From assembly GCF_028389875.1 (NCBI RefSeq), contig NC_084669.1, positions 6,657,501-6,721,500 on the forward strand: 64,000 nt of DNA, in the 5' to 3' direction. Below, one piece after another: positions 13,701-26,690 of the stretch (position 1 is the stretch's first letter; each line of letters begins with the position of its first letter). A program made the translations under genes and the position numbers. The notes below the pieces were generated by a model. The model searched no databases, was not told the DNA's origin, and saw only the letters and a program-made list of their open reading frames with translations. The DNA comes from Rhea pennata. Lineage: Eukaryota; Chordata; Aves; Rheiformes; Rheidae.

Positions 13701-16700
13701 TATAGAAAACTATAGCCTGAGAAGTGTTACTTACATTTAAAAAAACACAGTTTATTTCAGCATCTGTTTTAGTGGATCAGAAATGTTTCGTGTTCTGAGA
13801 ATGACTTTGGAGTTAATAACACTGAAAATGCATCAAAACTGAGATTAAAAAAAAACCCAACCCATTATGCTTAATATCATCAAGCTTAACATCATTCTGG
13901 ACAGCAGCTGAATTGCAAACAGCTTAGAAGATGAAACAAAAGAAAGTTTTTGTAAATGATTTGCCAACACTAACCTTCTAAATCACAGATTGTTGCATGC
14001 TGTACTTTCACTAAAAAGTAACAAATATTTCACATCTCAAGCTGCCAGCTGGCAAAAACTAGTGGCGTTCATATACTTTAGAAACAGGTCTCAGTCTAGT
14101 CCTTAAACCAGACTGATTCCTGGACGATCGCCTCATGGAACTATGATTTAATATACATTCTTGAAACTCTTACAGATTTGCCTTACGAGTCACCTTTCAG
14201 AGGCTGACTCTGAAGCCACATTTGTTCTATTTTGAAGTTAGATTAACTATTCCTATGTATAAGTTTTCCCATCCATAAAGATTTCATAGGTGAAAATCAA
14301 ATACTTTTAATACTTGTCCATACACAAGTTATTTTCCCTTTCAGTAAAGAACATTGCCCCCAAATGTTTAAATTAAATTCTAAATCAGAAAGCAGAAAAG
14401 GAAATATTTTTTCCATATATTTAATTTTACACTTCAATTATTTATTAATAACTCTACAGATGCATCCTGTTACTCTTACAGGAGTTCACACAATATTCTT
14501 ACTATTTAAAATAAGTTCTTCTATTTGCTGCTAACTGGAGACATTTATTAGTTTCATATTTTACTAAGCCGTAATTGCTGCTGGAAGCCATACATTCCTG
14601 ATCTGTACAAATTACAGGGAGACAACTGTGTGGATTTAAAATTCAGTTAGCCCTGGCATTATTATGTGGGAGTGAAAATCCTGAATCCATTTAAAAGAGC
14701 AGGTTGTAAATAAAACCTACTATCGCCACTTTTTTTCAAGTAAATGCTAGTGTTTGATACAATCCCATAGAAGCCAATGCATAACTAGTAACAAATAACA
14801 GTTGTTTTAAAAAGAGGAAAAGCCCACACAGATCTTTCTGAGTACATGCACAATCCACCAAATACTGTGATGCTGTTAAACCATCCAACAAGTGGAGTTT
14901 GAGTTTTCTTATTTAGGAACAAAGTTCCCAAAGCTTCCTCTCCTCTTTCTTTTACTCCCTCCCCCTGACCCAGCCAGCCTGATACTGCTATGGGGCTGTG
15001 ATCTCTACCTAAAGCAACTTTACTCTACAGCAGAAGCTGCAGGACGTGAAATGCTGGGGCACGGGATGACCTCCCTCAGACCCCAGGGGACGGGGCACTT
15101 TAACCAGTATAGAGCCGTCCTTCACCCACTCCACCCCTGGATGCCACAAAACCATCACTGATCCCATTGGCACATCAGCTTTTCTTTAGCATTTGCTGGG
15201 GAGCATAACAGCAGTACTGCCAGAGATGGTGGAAGAAGGCCACCGCTCTCAGGAGTATATGCTGACACTGTCTAAGCTCACAGGTAAGGACATAGTGTGG
15301 GGAGACAGAAGCAGCTCACTGTGGCCACTTCATCCCATACATCCTATCATAAGAGGAGGCAAAAGCCTAGTATTATGAATTATGAGTTAGCATAGAAGTG
15401 CCGGCTCTTGGCTATATTTTGTATTTGGCATGTTTAATTGGAGTGGTACCATGTTGAGAGTCTACTGCCCATCACCAGGTTTTAAATGCCCAATGACTAT
15501 GCAACCAGCAGTATTGTTCCCGTACTATAGACACTGGAAAATACCAAAATGTCTGATGAATGTGAGGAACTGAGTATGATGGCTTGAGCCAGCTATGGCA
15601 GAGGAGATACTCTTTGTCCAAAACCTTTCCATCATGACTTGCTGATGGAAAAGCCATCTTGCCTTTTCCAGCGCCCTCACCAACCTCTTGTGAGAGAAGA
15701 GGCTGTTAACAAAACCAGCTTGTTCTTTTCTGCCTGTGTCCAGTGGTGGGGGTCCCTGCTGAATCCAGGAGGAGTACTGCAAGTGGTCAGTCACATGCTG
15801 TGACTGGCAAAAATATCAGTGGCAGTGAAAAATCACATCATAAATGTGATTCACTCCTGCTTTATTAATTTTTAGCTCATTAATCTCACCATAAAGTATT
15901 TTGATTGCAATTTTTAAGTGAAAGGTCAATTTATGCAGTATGAACCCAACTACTAAGATGTACCAATCTTAAACAAGCTGAGAGTGAAAGGCTATATTGC
16001 TATTTTAGTCTGTGGCTCTTCTGTTGCTGGAATTTGTGCACACCCTCAAATTAAATTTAGCTTTGAAATGATTATTTTTAAATGAAGTGTATGCTGACAT
16101 TTTTTTTTTGATGAAAGTGGCAATATTTCAGCCAGCCTACCCACTTCGAACGACATTGTCTCAATACAGTACTCCTATTTTTGCTACCCATTATAAAAAT
16201 TTGAGATAACATCCTACCTGTACATGTTCTTACACAGTTGAAATATTTAATCTCGTTTTGATGGGACGAAGGAGTTTTACTGTTTGAAGTACAATAAAGC
16301 TGATAAGCTATTTACTTCGGTTAAGTTTTTAGATACAGATAAGATAAAAAGCAGGGTCCTGAGGAGCTTTGGGTACTTGAACACCATAGTTATTTCCCTG
16401 GTGCTTTCAAGAAAAGTTCTTTCATTCTTCACATAACTGATTTCTTCTTTCACCAACAAGCACTGTGATTCACACTGCTTTCATGCGGCATGGCCATTGT
16501 GTTCCACCTGAATTTGATTTTATGTTCAATAGGTAGCTACACTAGGAGGAGCCTTTGTTCTCCACCGTTTTACCATATTCGTATTTTTTGAAGATCATTG
16601 GATCTTAATCTGCTTTGTCAAATTGTCTGCGGGAAACAAACAGCTCTGCACACCCAGCATGCCTGCTTTTCCATAGCACTATGTAACAGAAATCATGGTA

Positions 16701-19700
16701 AAAAGCTTTCACAGTTATAGAAGTATTTTCAGAAATTCTAACAAGCAAAAATCCTCTGCATGAGAGGACAAGTTTTTCTGTAGGCTAAAGTCAAGAGACA
16801 GCATGAAATAACAGCATAAACTAACCTCATGGGCTTCACGGGCCTGCTACAGCGAGGAGCTCAGGTCAGCATGTGTGACACTAACCGAGGGCTCAAGGAA
16901 CCTGTGTCCTGCATCTGTCCGTTGCCGGGACCTCCTGTGACACCAAACACAAGGTGCTCCTCCTTACCCTGGTGCTGGCCTGCCTGTGTCTGTAGATTTA
17001 GTTAAACTCTACATTCCTCAGAGAAGAGACTGCATCTCTCACTGTTTGCCTATACTTAGTACCACAAAAGGATTCTGCATTTGCTGAAGTGCTACTGTCA
17101 TAAGGGATAAACAATAAATATTTAAGGTTCATAAAGAGGATAGAAAACACCAATAGCTAGATCCATGAAATTACTGAGTTGCTCACATAGTCACTAGAGG
17201 CTAACTTTGCAATAGGAGGTCTAGTGCTTACATGAGAATTTTCATATCTACATTCTTTTAACTCTCACTGAAATGGAAATTAGCTCTAAAATATTAAAAT
17301 TATGAGTTGGCTATAATTTTGCATGAGGATACTATCAACTCTAAGGCTTGTAGACATTCACTTTTACACGTGAGAACAAAGCAGACCAAAACTTCAAAGG
17401 CAAAACAGGATTTTTGAAATCTTCTAGAAACTTTTCAGAAAATTAATTAAGCCAGTCCTACAAAAAAGTATTGCTGTTGGCTATCAAGTAAGGATATTTT
17501 TAAAAAATGTGAGGTGTGCTTACTATTCCATACCTCACAAATAACTAAGAAACTAGTCATCTCAAAAAGTACCACAAAGAAGCAGAAAGAATTCACCTAC
17601 ATTAGTGACGTAACCTAATTTTGAGAGAGAGTAAAGATATGGACTTAGTTTTGGGGTCCTCACTTAGCCAAAGACCCCAGTGGCTTTAATAGTATGTTTG
17701 TCTGCAAGGGACAGGAATGTCCCTCGATTTGTTTGGAGTGTTAGTGTGGCATTAATTGTGATTACTTCATAAGATAATTAGCAATGACATACATCTTGTT
17801 TCTTTCTCACATAGTGCAGGTAATAGGAGAACCAGGCTGAAAAAAATAGTCATAACAATTTGAATTCAGGTGCTTTACAAAGAATAGGTGTGTTTCAGAA
17901 GAGATTTTGAGCATGAAAGGTTAAACAGTTTGCTCAGATGTGCAAAGCAAATTGGTGGCATAGACAGTTCACCCATCTTCTAGCCTCATCCACCATGACT
18001 TACAAAACAAAGACAAAAAACAACAACAAAAAAAAAAACCCTCATATATCCTGGAATTGGGATATACAGCAGGTTTGGTGACCTGCTGCCCCTTGGGTTT
18101 CAGTCTCTTTCCTCATTGCAGGTGCAGGATTTACTCATGGTCAGAAAATTATTTACCTTCTCACTGATGCCAGCACCCCTCTTGACAGGTGCAGGTCCCT
18201 GCTACTTCTCCCAGTCCTGGAAGTTTCCCTTCCCCCAGGTGCTGTGCAAAGGGTGGACTGCTGAGCCTCTCCTTCTCCCTCACCTTCCCCTTTCTCAGGC
18301 TGCCAGTTCCTCGGCTGCTAGGGATGGGTGCAGAGCCTACGCCAGAGGGGTACATGATGCTGCAGGGAAATGGGGATGTGGTAGCGGGAAAGTAGGTTCC
18401 ACTGTACACCCTGCCCAAAGCCTGTCTACAGGATCCTCTTGGATAGCTTTACTCAGACAAAACTATAGCAAACATCCAAACAAATCAAGTCACTGGACAA
18501 TTCCCATGCAGTGCTGTTTGTCTTGTAAGCAAAGCCAGAACAAAGAAACAGGACATTGATCCACCAAGGATTGAATTACAGCTTTAATATTCAGCTGAAG
18601 GAAGGAGAAGCGTGTTGTACAGCTGTGGCAGAGGAGGATGGAGCCCTGAGTCACAGTCTAATCTTTGCTAACCCTTATAACAGCTAGAGGGACTCGCTTA
18701 AAATTGCATTTTCCCTATTTATCCCTGTGGGGGAATAGTAAGTTATCTGTACTCGGTCTGCTTCTCTGCAATGGAGTGTAGAGGGGATAAGTCCCAAGTG
18801 CTCAGAACACCTTATAGCTCCTGTACGGCTGTACAGCAGTGTGATGACTGTTTCAATTCTGATTAAATAATTACGTGGGAAATGGAGATTTCAAAACAAT
18901 TTCTAAACAGAGCACAGTTATGCAGAGGAATAAGCCTTTGTAACATGAGAAGACATACAGAAATGCCTTCAGTATAAACAGGATAACACTGAAGGCAGAC
19001 ACACAGATAGCTACCGACAGGAATGTTTATAAACGATAGCATATTCACAATCGCAGGCTGTGTCCGGATGGATATAGCAGTCACATCTCACTACATTGGT
19101 ACTGTAGTTACTGTAGAAAATCATTAGTAAGAAAGGGAGCTTGCCTGGCAAATAACACTGTTTTATGTTTAAAATCAAGACAGAAGAATAGGAGACAAAT
19201 TACCATTAGGTCTATGCCAGTTCTTACAGATTTTGTCACAGAAATCTAGGCATTTGGTTAAATGGTTTAAATATCCAGATACTAGTTAGGTTAACTACAC
19301 TGATTCTTTTGATAGGTGGGTTATTGTATGAGGATTAATTAATGGTTTCTTGTTTTTAATGTAAAAATAGAGATTCAGGATCTTGCAAAAGCTGTAACAA
19401 CAATAAATAGAATAGCTGAGGATAGAAATCAGAAAAACCCTACAGATTTCATATCAATTCTATGGTTCCAGTTATATCTAAATAAAAAGGAATTAAAAGG
19501 TATATTTAATATTTTAAGGAACATCAGGTACACAATAACAAAGAGTTGCAGAGAGTTATACACAACGTTCATTTTGCAGAAGGGCAAACTGAGATACAGA
19601 TGTTGAAATTCTTGGAAGCCAGAGGTAACGCTTGCTCTCCTGCTTTCTGGACAGGTAGTCTAGCTACCAGACTCCAGTGCCTCCTATTTGCCTCCTAAGA

Positions 19701-22700
19701 GGAAATACGTCCCAGAGGCTGAGAATGGCAAAGGCTCACATCTGTGCTAGGTTGTGTCATCAGATGAATGGAAAATTTGTAATGCTCTTCATGTTCTCTA
19801 TGACTTTTAGCTTTCTATGAACTTCATTAAGGCAAATCTCTATATCCAGTCTGCCATAACCCCCGTTTTCTCCAGCCTGGAAAGGTCTCTGATGCAGAGA
19901 TACTTCCAGGCAGTGTTTTGCCACAGAGAAAAAATTTTTTTTTTGCTGCTCATAGATCCCTGGAACCCCTTTATTCCATGGGCTGTATGCAAATGTCCAT
20001 GTTGTAGAGGTGAGTAAGAAAAGAAAGCAGCTAGTTTTATAGGAAGAAGCTGCAAGGCTCACTTCTCTCACTAAGAGCCACTCAAGTGATCCATCTTTTC
20101 AGATCACAGCAAACTGTGTATGTGATTTCTGTGCTCACCTCATTAATACAAGGTGATTACTAACATTCCTGTATAAGCAATAAGCTGGGCCTTTAGTTTA
20201 TCTGTCAAAAGTGAAAGGACTGGCATCTAAATATATTTTCTTGTGCTTTCAGCTTCAGAAGGCAGAAACCCAGAACCAGTGGTTGAGCAGAAAATGATGG
20301 TGATTTCACTGCATTCCATTAAATAAAATTTAATACTATTCAGCTTGAATTGGCTTCTGCTCAAAATTTGCAGCTTTCTTCTTCTTAAAGAAAATTAATA
20401 CACCCTTCTTACAGAAGCACACTGTAGTGGAATAAGACAGGAGTTGTTGGGAAGATCACCACAATGCTGCATGGAGCCAAAGAAAGCATCTCTCTGACAC
20501 CAAAGAGAATGATTAAAAATTACAAGACCTGAGGATATGAGAGAGAAAAATCATTCCCCTTCCTCCAAGTGAATAGTGAAGTATATCATCAGACTAAGCC
20601 TTAAGCACAATCAACACTAGGAGAAGAAAAAAAACAAAAAAAAAACTTTTTAGTGACACACAAAGGAGCACTTTCGAGACTGCAAAACCCTGAGGTAAGT
20701 AGGTAGAAAGGGAGGGGTATGTTAACTGTGCCTCCTTTGTAATTGTTATTACTGACTGCAACAAATATATTAAGGAGGGTTTGTGGTGAAGAGGATGGCT
20801 TAAAATGGAAGAGAGTAATATTTTATACAGTAAAATTACCATAAAGAGATTTCAAAGGATGGACAAAACACACAGACAAAAATGCAGCTGTGGTCACTTT
20901 TAAAATCTGTTTAATTGCTGAATTTGTACCCACTGAACGGTGTCACAGAGTTCAATGGCATTATTCTCAGATTAAGATAGATAAAGAGTATAAGACTCTA
21001 GTCCTAAAATTAATAGCTGTGTTTACATGCCCTTTAGGAAGCTGCCTATTTTTATTCAGTGAATCATTGCCCTTCTTTATAAAGTATATTTTATTAATCT
21101 TAGCAATGCACACAAATCTCAGTGGAGTTGTTCTCTTGCATACCAAATATGAAGTTCTCTGTCTAAACTATTTGTCAAGCTACATGACTTTAATAATATA
21201 TATATTTATTGGAAGATGCCATTTTCTGTTAAAAATGGCATTCTGTTAAATCGAAACTACTGATTCTTGTCAAACTGCTCACCTCCCTCCCATTTCTCAC
21301 AGAAGAAAACATTAATGACTTATAAAGAGCAAAATTCAGTCCTGAATAGAATTATGCAATTCTGAAAACTGGCTCTTAATCCCTTCATCTATTATGATCA
21401 AATAAAACTTCAACCACAAAGAGATATTAGAGGATAAATTTATATATCAGTTGTTGTGTTTTAAAAAAACACATTCATCCTAGATTTGTAATCAGCCCAG
21501 ATTAAAAGCTCCAAAGCTAACGGAGTGCAGACCTGAGTTAGTGAAGAGAACAAGTATCCGCAAATCTCATCATGCATTTAATGAAATAAACAAAGCCTTC
21601 ATTAGAGAATGGTCTTCTCACTATCATTTGCCAGAATTAGGTGCCAGGCCCTTCAAGTACTGGTACAAAACACGGCCTTCTTTACACAAGCAGGAAAAAG
21701 GCTGGAATATGAGCCGCTTATTTTCACTCACGAGCAATTGCTCAAATTTCCTCTGCCAATGAATTGTTCAGCAAAGGCCTTATGGGAATATTCACACCTG
21801 AAACTTATTTACTTGCTTTGGTGTTTACAGGATGGCATCTTCAGCTTGAACCTGCACTAACACAGATTCACATGGGCAGTGTCCACAACCTTTTATGTCA
21901 CAGCCTATTTTGAAACGTGGTACCTTATTCTCACATCTGAACAACATCAAGCATTGAGATTAACAAAATTCAGTGATTAAAGCTTTATTGTCCTCCTCAC
22001 TACCTAGCCCTAGAAACCTTCCAGGCCTCACACAGGAGATTATTTGGATCCTCCCTGGATTGAATATATGTTCTAACAAAGAGTTGAATATTCAGTATTT
22101 CATTCCTGGGTTCGGCACTATATGCTCTACATGTATCTAAAAACTGAAATATAAAAATAAATCACTAAGCATTTTTGAAAATTCAGGCCAGAGCCTCAAG
22201 ACAAAACCAGGCTCTGTCCTCCCCTTGTAAAATTTTTCTGGGCTTCTAAACAACCTTTGTGCCCTCATACAACTGGTAAATGTTTGCTTAGAAATATATT
22301 CAAACAATCCCCTTGCAAAGGATTTGTAACATATAGACTTGAGCTTCATTTTGGAAGGTTCATTTACACAGCACATACATAGGTTTTAAAAAGCTGCCTT
22401 CTATTTATTCTGAACTTTCCAATTACCAGTTTGTTTATACCAACCACCACAAGGAGGTCTTAGAGAGGTCACTCGAGGAAATAATATATTTCTCTATCTG
22501 CTTTCCCAAGTATGTTCATGGAGCCAGAGTTTGCTTCCTTCACTTTACTTCATGAATAATCCCAGTGTCATGTATTACTCAATCTGTAAACTGTTAATGA
22601 GTAAGAATAAAATACTAGCAAATTTAAATAATAGCAAGGTTAAACATTAAAATGTTGTGCAGTCATGTTATGCCATTATTTTTAGGCAATCTCTTTGCAG

Positions 22701-23980
22701 TGGAAATTGTCACAAAAGCTCTGTGGGCAGAACATTGCTCTTATCCCTGTGCTATACACATTGCCAGTCATTCTAGGTCTCTATTATTTATGATATACAA
22801 AATGAGAGATGCGTTCCCCATTAGAGCTGGAGGCAAACACAGTATCCCCCAAAAGGAAGAGAAAACAATATGCTGAATCCATCAAAGCTGGTTACTTCAT
22901 TGTCTTTTCACAGCCAAATAAGCATTTTACAGCTGGAGGTCTGCATTAGCCAAAATAACAAATGTCCTGGAACCTGCTGGAGATTTCAGATTAGACTGTA
23001 ATGATGAAGTTTGATCCTATTCTTTATACATCTGACATATACATGTACATAGGCAAGTATTCAGTGCACGAGTCCTGAAGAATAACTACCTGAAACCACA
23101 TTTTTTACAGAATTGGCAGAGGTTGGGGATGAGGCAGTGGGGGGTGTTTAGTTCTTCTTCTTCTTTTTTTTTTTTTTAATATGTGTCCAGGCCTACTGGA
23201 ATTTATTACAATTCTCCATAGCATTAGAAGTGATCACTGACCCTACAAACAGCTTCAGACAGTCACGTAGTGATTTGATTGGTAGATCTGAACAACGCTC
23301 ATTTTAACAGCGCTCACCTGGGACCTTCCATTTCAGTTCATTTTGCAACCCTGATTTTTTGGCCAATAGTCAGATGTCACAGGGATGGCTCCTTTGAATA
23401 CTGCCATCAGCTGGCAAACTCTTTTTGTTCAAGAATTTTTGCTTTTCTTCTCCCTCTCAGAAACATATTGTGTTCAGCACTGTTGGGGAGGTGGGTATTG
23501 CTTCAAGCTAAACAGTTTGGCAGTTGTACAAGATGATATCTAATTGCATTACCTTGGCTAGGAACAGCTTCCTTTTGAGATAAATTTGCCAAGCCACATG
23601 TCTGATGTAGTACCAAAGAAGCAGGAAAAAAGGTGAATTCTGCCACTGATTAGAATGGAAATCCTGGATGTGCATCCAGATCAGAAACTGATGCTGGAGG
23701 CTTAAATGTTCAGATCAGGTCACTAGAGATGCCAGAAATTGGGATGTCTTCAATGACTGAACGTTTGCAGCAGCCCAGAGTACCTCCAATCTTTGCTCAG
23801 TTGTGTACGGGACTATAAAGTTATTGAATGGTAATGACATTTTGCACTCCACAGCTTCCAATACTAGTGCCTCTAAGTGATTTCTGCTCTTCCTTGAAGC
23901 TGAACTCATGGAAGCTCTAACAGACTGCTTGGCAGAAAAACTCAGTGCCTTCTTTGCCTGTTTCCATTGACAAGGTTTCC
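10708..23980 (-). other. GRK5 intron 1, middle part
   Basis: AT-rich non-coding sequence. Apart from a 13-bp perfect hairpin (13482-13511), an A-rich patch near 18005-18040 and a TTC/T tract (23152-23177), I see no repeat, RNA gene or exon. Open frames of 60-150 codons are scattered on both strands without recognisable domains. Confidence 0.55.
13482..13511. repeat. Perfect 13-bp hairpin with 4-base loop
   Basis: TATAGCTCCTATT is followed by CCAA and then by its exact reverse complement AATAGGAGCTATA. It could be a small inverted duplication. It is too short for a typical pre-miRNA, and there is no tract after it suggesting a transcription unit. Confidence 0.7.
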
Positions 23981-23989
23981 AGGTCTCTG

Positions 23990-25488
23990 TGCTTAGAGGC
24001 AGAGTTCAAGAATGAAATGATCTACCAGCAGTATATGAAAGATTACCTGAGTGAACTTGACCCACACAGACCCAAAGGACTAAAAGGGTTGCACTCAGAG
24101 AACTGAGAGCTGGCCAGTAGCACTGCAAGGCTGCTCTCGGAGCTTTAAAAGGTTGCGGAGATTCAGGGAGGTTCCCCAAGACTGGAGAAAGTCAAAGAAT
24201 GATCCGGGAAGCTACAAGACAGCCACTCTCACTTTGGTCATGGAGTAAGACATCTCAGAGCATTTTGGGGGGCACACAAAGGAGAAGGTGACTGTGGTCA
24301 GCATAGATTTACCAAGGGTAAATCACGCCTTACCAACCTGACTGCTTTCTAGAGTAGAATAACTGGTTTTGTGGACAAGAGGAGAGCAGTGTCTGTTATT
24401 TAGCTTGACTTTAACAAGGCTTTCAACACCGTCTACCACCATATTCTTGTGCCCATGTTAGGATGTTTCAGTCCGGATAGGTGGGCAATCAGGTGGCTAA
24501 AAAGCTGGTTGGACCTTCAGCCTCAGAGGGTCGTGGTTAATGAATCATACTCAACCTGCAGTGGACCCCACAGGGGTCCACCCTGGGATCTGGCCTCTTT
24601 AACATCTTTATCGATGACCTGCACGCAGCGACAGAGTGCATGCTCAGCAAGGTTGCAGCTGACACCAAACTGGGATGATCAGTCAATACACACTGGGGCA
24701 GGGCTGCCATCCAGAGGGATCTACCCAGGCTGGAGGAATGGGCTGATGGGAACCCCATGAAACTCAGCATGGAGAAACGCAAAGTCCTGCACAGTGGAGG
24801 AAGAACCCTCTGCAATGATAGCTCTGCTGAGTAACACCAAGAGTCCTGGTAGATAGCAAGCTGGGCATGAGCTAGCAGCGTGCCCTGGCAGCAAAGGCCA
24901 GAAGCACCCAGGGCTGTATGGACAGCAGCAAAGCCTAGAGATTGAGGGAGCCTCAGGGCCCTCGACTCAGCACTCTTTAGACGACATCTAGCTACCCCAC
25001 CTGGTTTTGGGCCACAACAAGACAGAAAAGACATTGACGAACTAGAGCAAGTGCAGCAGAGGACCCCCAAAATGTTCAGGTGCTGGTACACTTGCCCTGG
25101 GAGGAGAGGCTGAGAGAAATGGAGCTTGTTCAGCCTGGAGAAGGAAAGGCTTTCGAGGGAGACCTAACAGCAAACTGCCAGCACCTAGGGGGAGGTTATC
25201 AGGAAGATGGAGCCAGGCTCTTCACAGCAGTTGGAGGATGAGAGACAATGGCATATATTGAAAGAGAGGGTCAAATGGATAAAAACTTTTTTCACCCAGG
25301 AGAACAGTCAAGGACACTGGAACATGTTGCCCGGAGAGATTGTGCCCATCCTTGGAGGTTTTCAAGATTTGACTGGCTAAAGCTTTGAACAACCTGGTCT
25401 GACCCCAGAACTGACCCTGCTTTGAGCCGGAGGTTGGACTAAAGACCTCCTGAGGTTCCTTCCAACCTGTAGTTTTCTGTGATTCTAA
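23990..25488 (+). mobile_element. CR1 LINE, 5'-truncated, degenerate ORF2
   Basis: Plus-strand CR1 copy. Stretches correspond in order to CR1 reverse transcriptase: the thumb-proximal block DPHRPKGLKG near 24060, the FNKAFNTVYHH-type motif near 24410, LKSWLDLQPQRVV near 24500, the ADDTKLG region near 24660, and the C-terminal LEHLPWEER-like block near 25100. The end reads CTTCCAACC, then TTCTGTGATTCTAAG, the CR1 octamer tail. The frame is broken repeatedly by indels and stops, so no protein is made. The start is approximate because the 5' side fades into intron sequence. It is more diverged than the copy at 61378. The 184-codon open frame on the opposite strand is only its antisense shadow. 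Confidence 0.82.
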
Positions 25489-25491
25489 GAA

Positions 25492-26690
25492 AGTCATGCT
25501 CACCAATCTGCTGAATTTTTTTGGAGGAGTCAAAAAACATGAAGGGTGAATGGTCAATACAATATGCTTGAACTGTTGAACAGCTTTTGACTATTGCTCT
25601 CACCAACAATTCTTAAAAAATTAAACTGGCTAGGGGGATTCACTCCTGTGAATCCGTAGTGGTTGACAAGATAGGAAATCAAAGATGAGAATTTTGTAGT
25701 GGAGCAAGGCTGTTGGGGGGTTACAGAGATACATAATAGGAGCTGGACTATTCAGGATAGTCATAGATGGTCTAGAAAGGAGTTAAATAGAAAGATGACA
25801 ACATTTGCTGCCAGCATGGGTTTCTTCAGGATGGTTTTAACAAAAACAGCCTACAAAGAGAGGCCAAAGGATGTTGCAGTATTGAATCACTTGGAGACAA
25901 AATACCAGATGAAATTCTATGTCAGACAGCACAGTACTGCAAGTGAGGGAAAACAACTCATATACACACACCAAATGATGGACTCTAATTCAAACACTAC
26001 AACTCAGGAGACAGATTTCTGAGACTGCTGTCAGTAGTCCCAGCAATGAACATTAAACAATGATGGAAAAAAATAAAAAGCAAACAGCAAGTTAAGAATA
26101 ATTGTGAAAAGAACAAAGGACCAAGCAGTCTATCTCTATGCCACTGCCCATGATGTGCACACACTCTGTGCAGTTTTGGTCATCCATTTCAAAATGATAC
26201 AGAGCTAGAAGATGCAAAGGGACAGTGACTTGGGCTTTTCAATCTAAAAAAAACTGCTAAGGGGTAGACAGATGGTTATAATGATAGAAAGTTACAAAAT
26301 CATGAATGATCTGATAGAAATTAGAGAAGAACCAATGAAGCAACATGTTTAAACCAGAGTATGTAACTGCTGTGTGGATAATTCCCTTTCTCTCCCTTCC
26401 ATGGTACTTCCACATCTTCATCGTGTCTGCTTTAGAGGTTGCCAAGATATAAGTCATACATTGACTGAGAGCCCCTTATGAAGCACACATGTGGGAAAGT
26501 TTGCATGCTTTTGTTACATTGTGGGACTCATTGCCACAGGAATTCGCACAGACCAAAATTACAAATGTGGTCAAAAAAGGGACTAGACAAATTCATGAAG
26601 GATAGATCCCTCTATTAAATACAACGGTTCCAAGGCACCTTCTGCTCAGGAAGTCTCTAGAGAGGAAAGCCAAGCAAGGGTTCAGAGAAG
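25492..26690 (+). mobile_element. Ancient CR1-like LINE remnant
   Basis: Immediately after the previous element, phrases of an older amniote CR1 lineage can be followed in order. These are GTCATGCTCACCAATCTGCT near 25493, AAGATAGGAAATCAAAG near 25670, GTGCAGTTTTGGTCATCC near 26170, AAAATCATGAATG near 26297, TTGTGGGACTCATTGCCA-like text near 26519, and the terminal block GACTAGACAAATTCATGAAGG near 26582. The coding frame is destroyed. Similarity is patchy, so the borders are approximate. The 107-codon frame 25699-26022 within it is probably a chance survivor. Confidence 0.65.

Noticed and set aside
15525-15794. 89-codon minus-strand frame with a plausible globular composition
   Set aside because: No recognisable domain, no splice context and no supporting neighbours.
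24537-25091. 184-codon minus-strand open frame
   Set aside because: It is the antisense of a degenerate plus-strand CR1 reverse transcriptase region.
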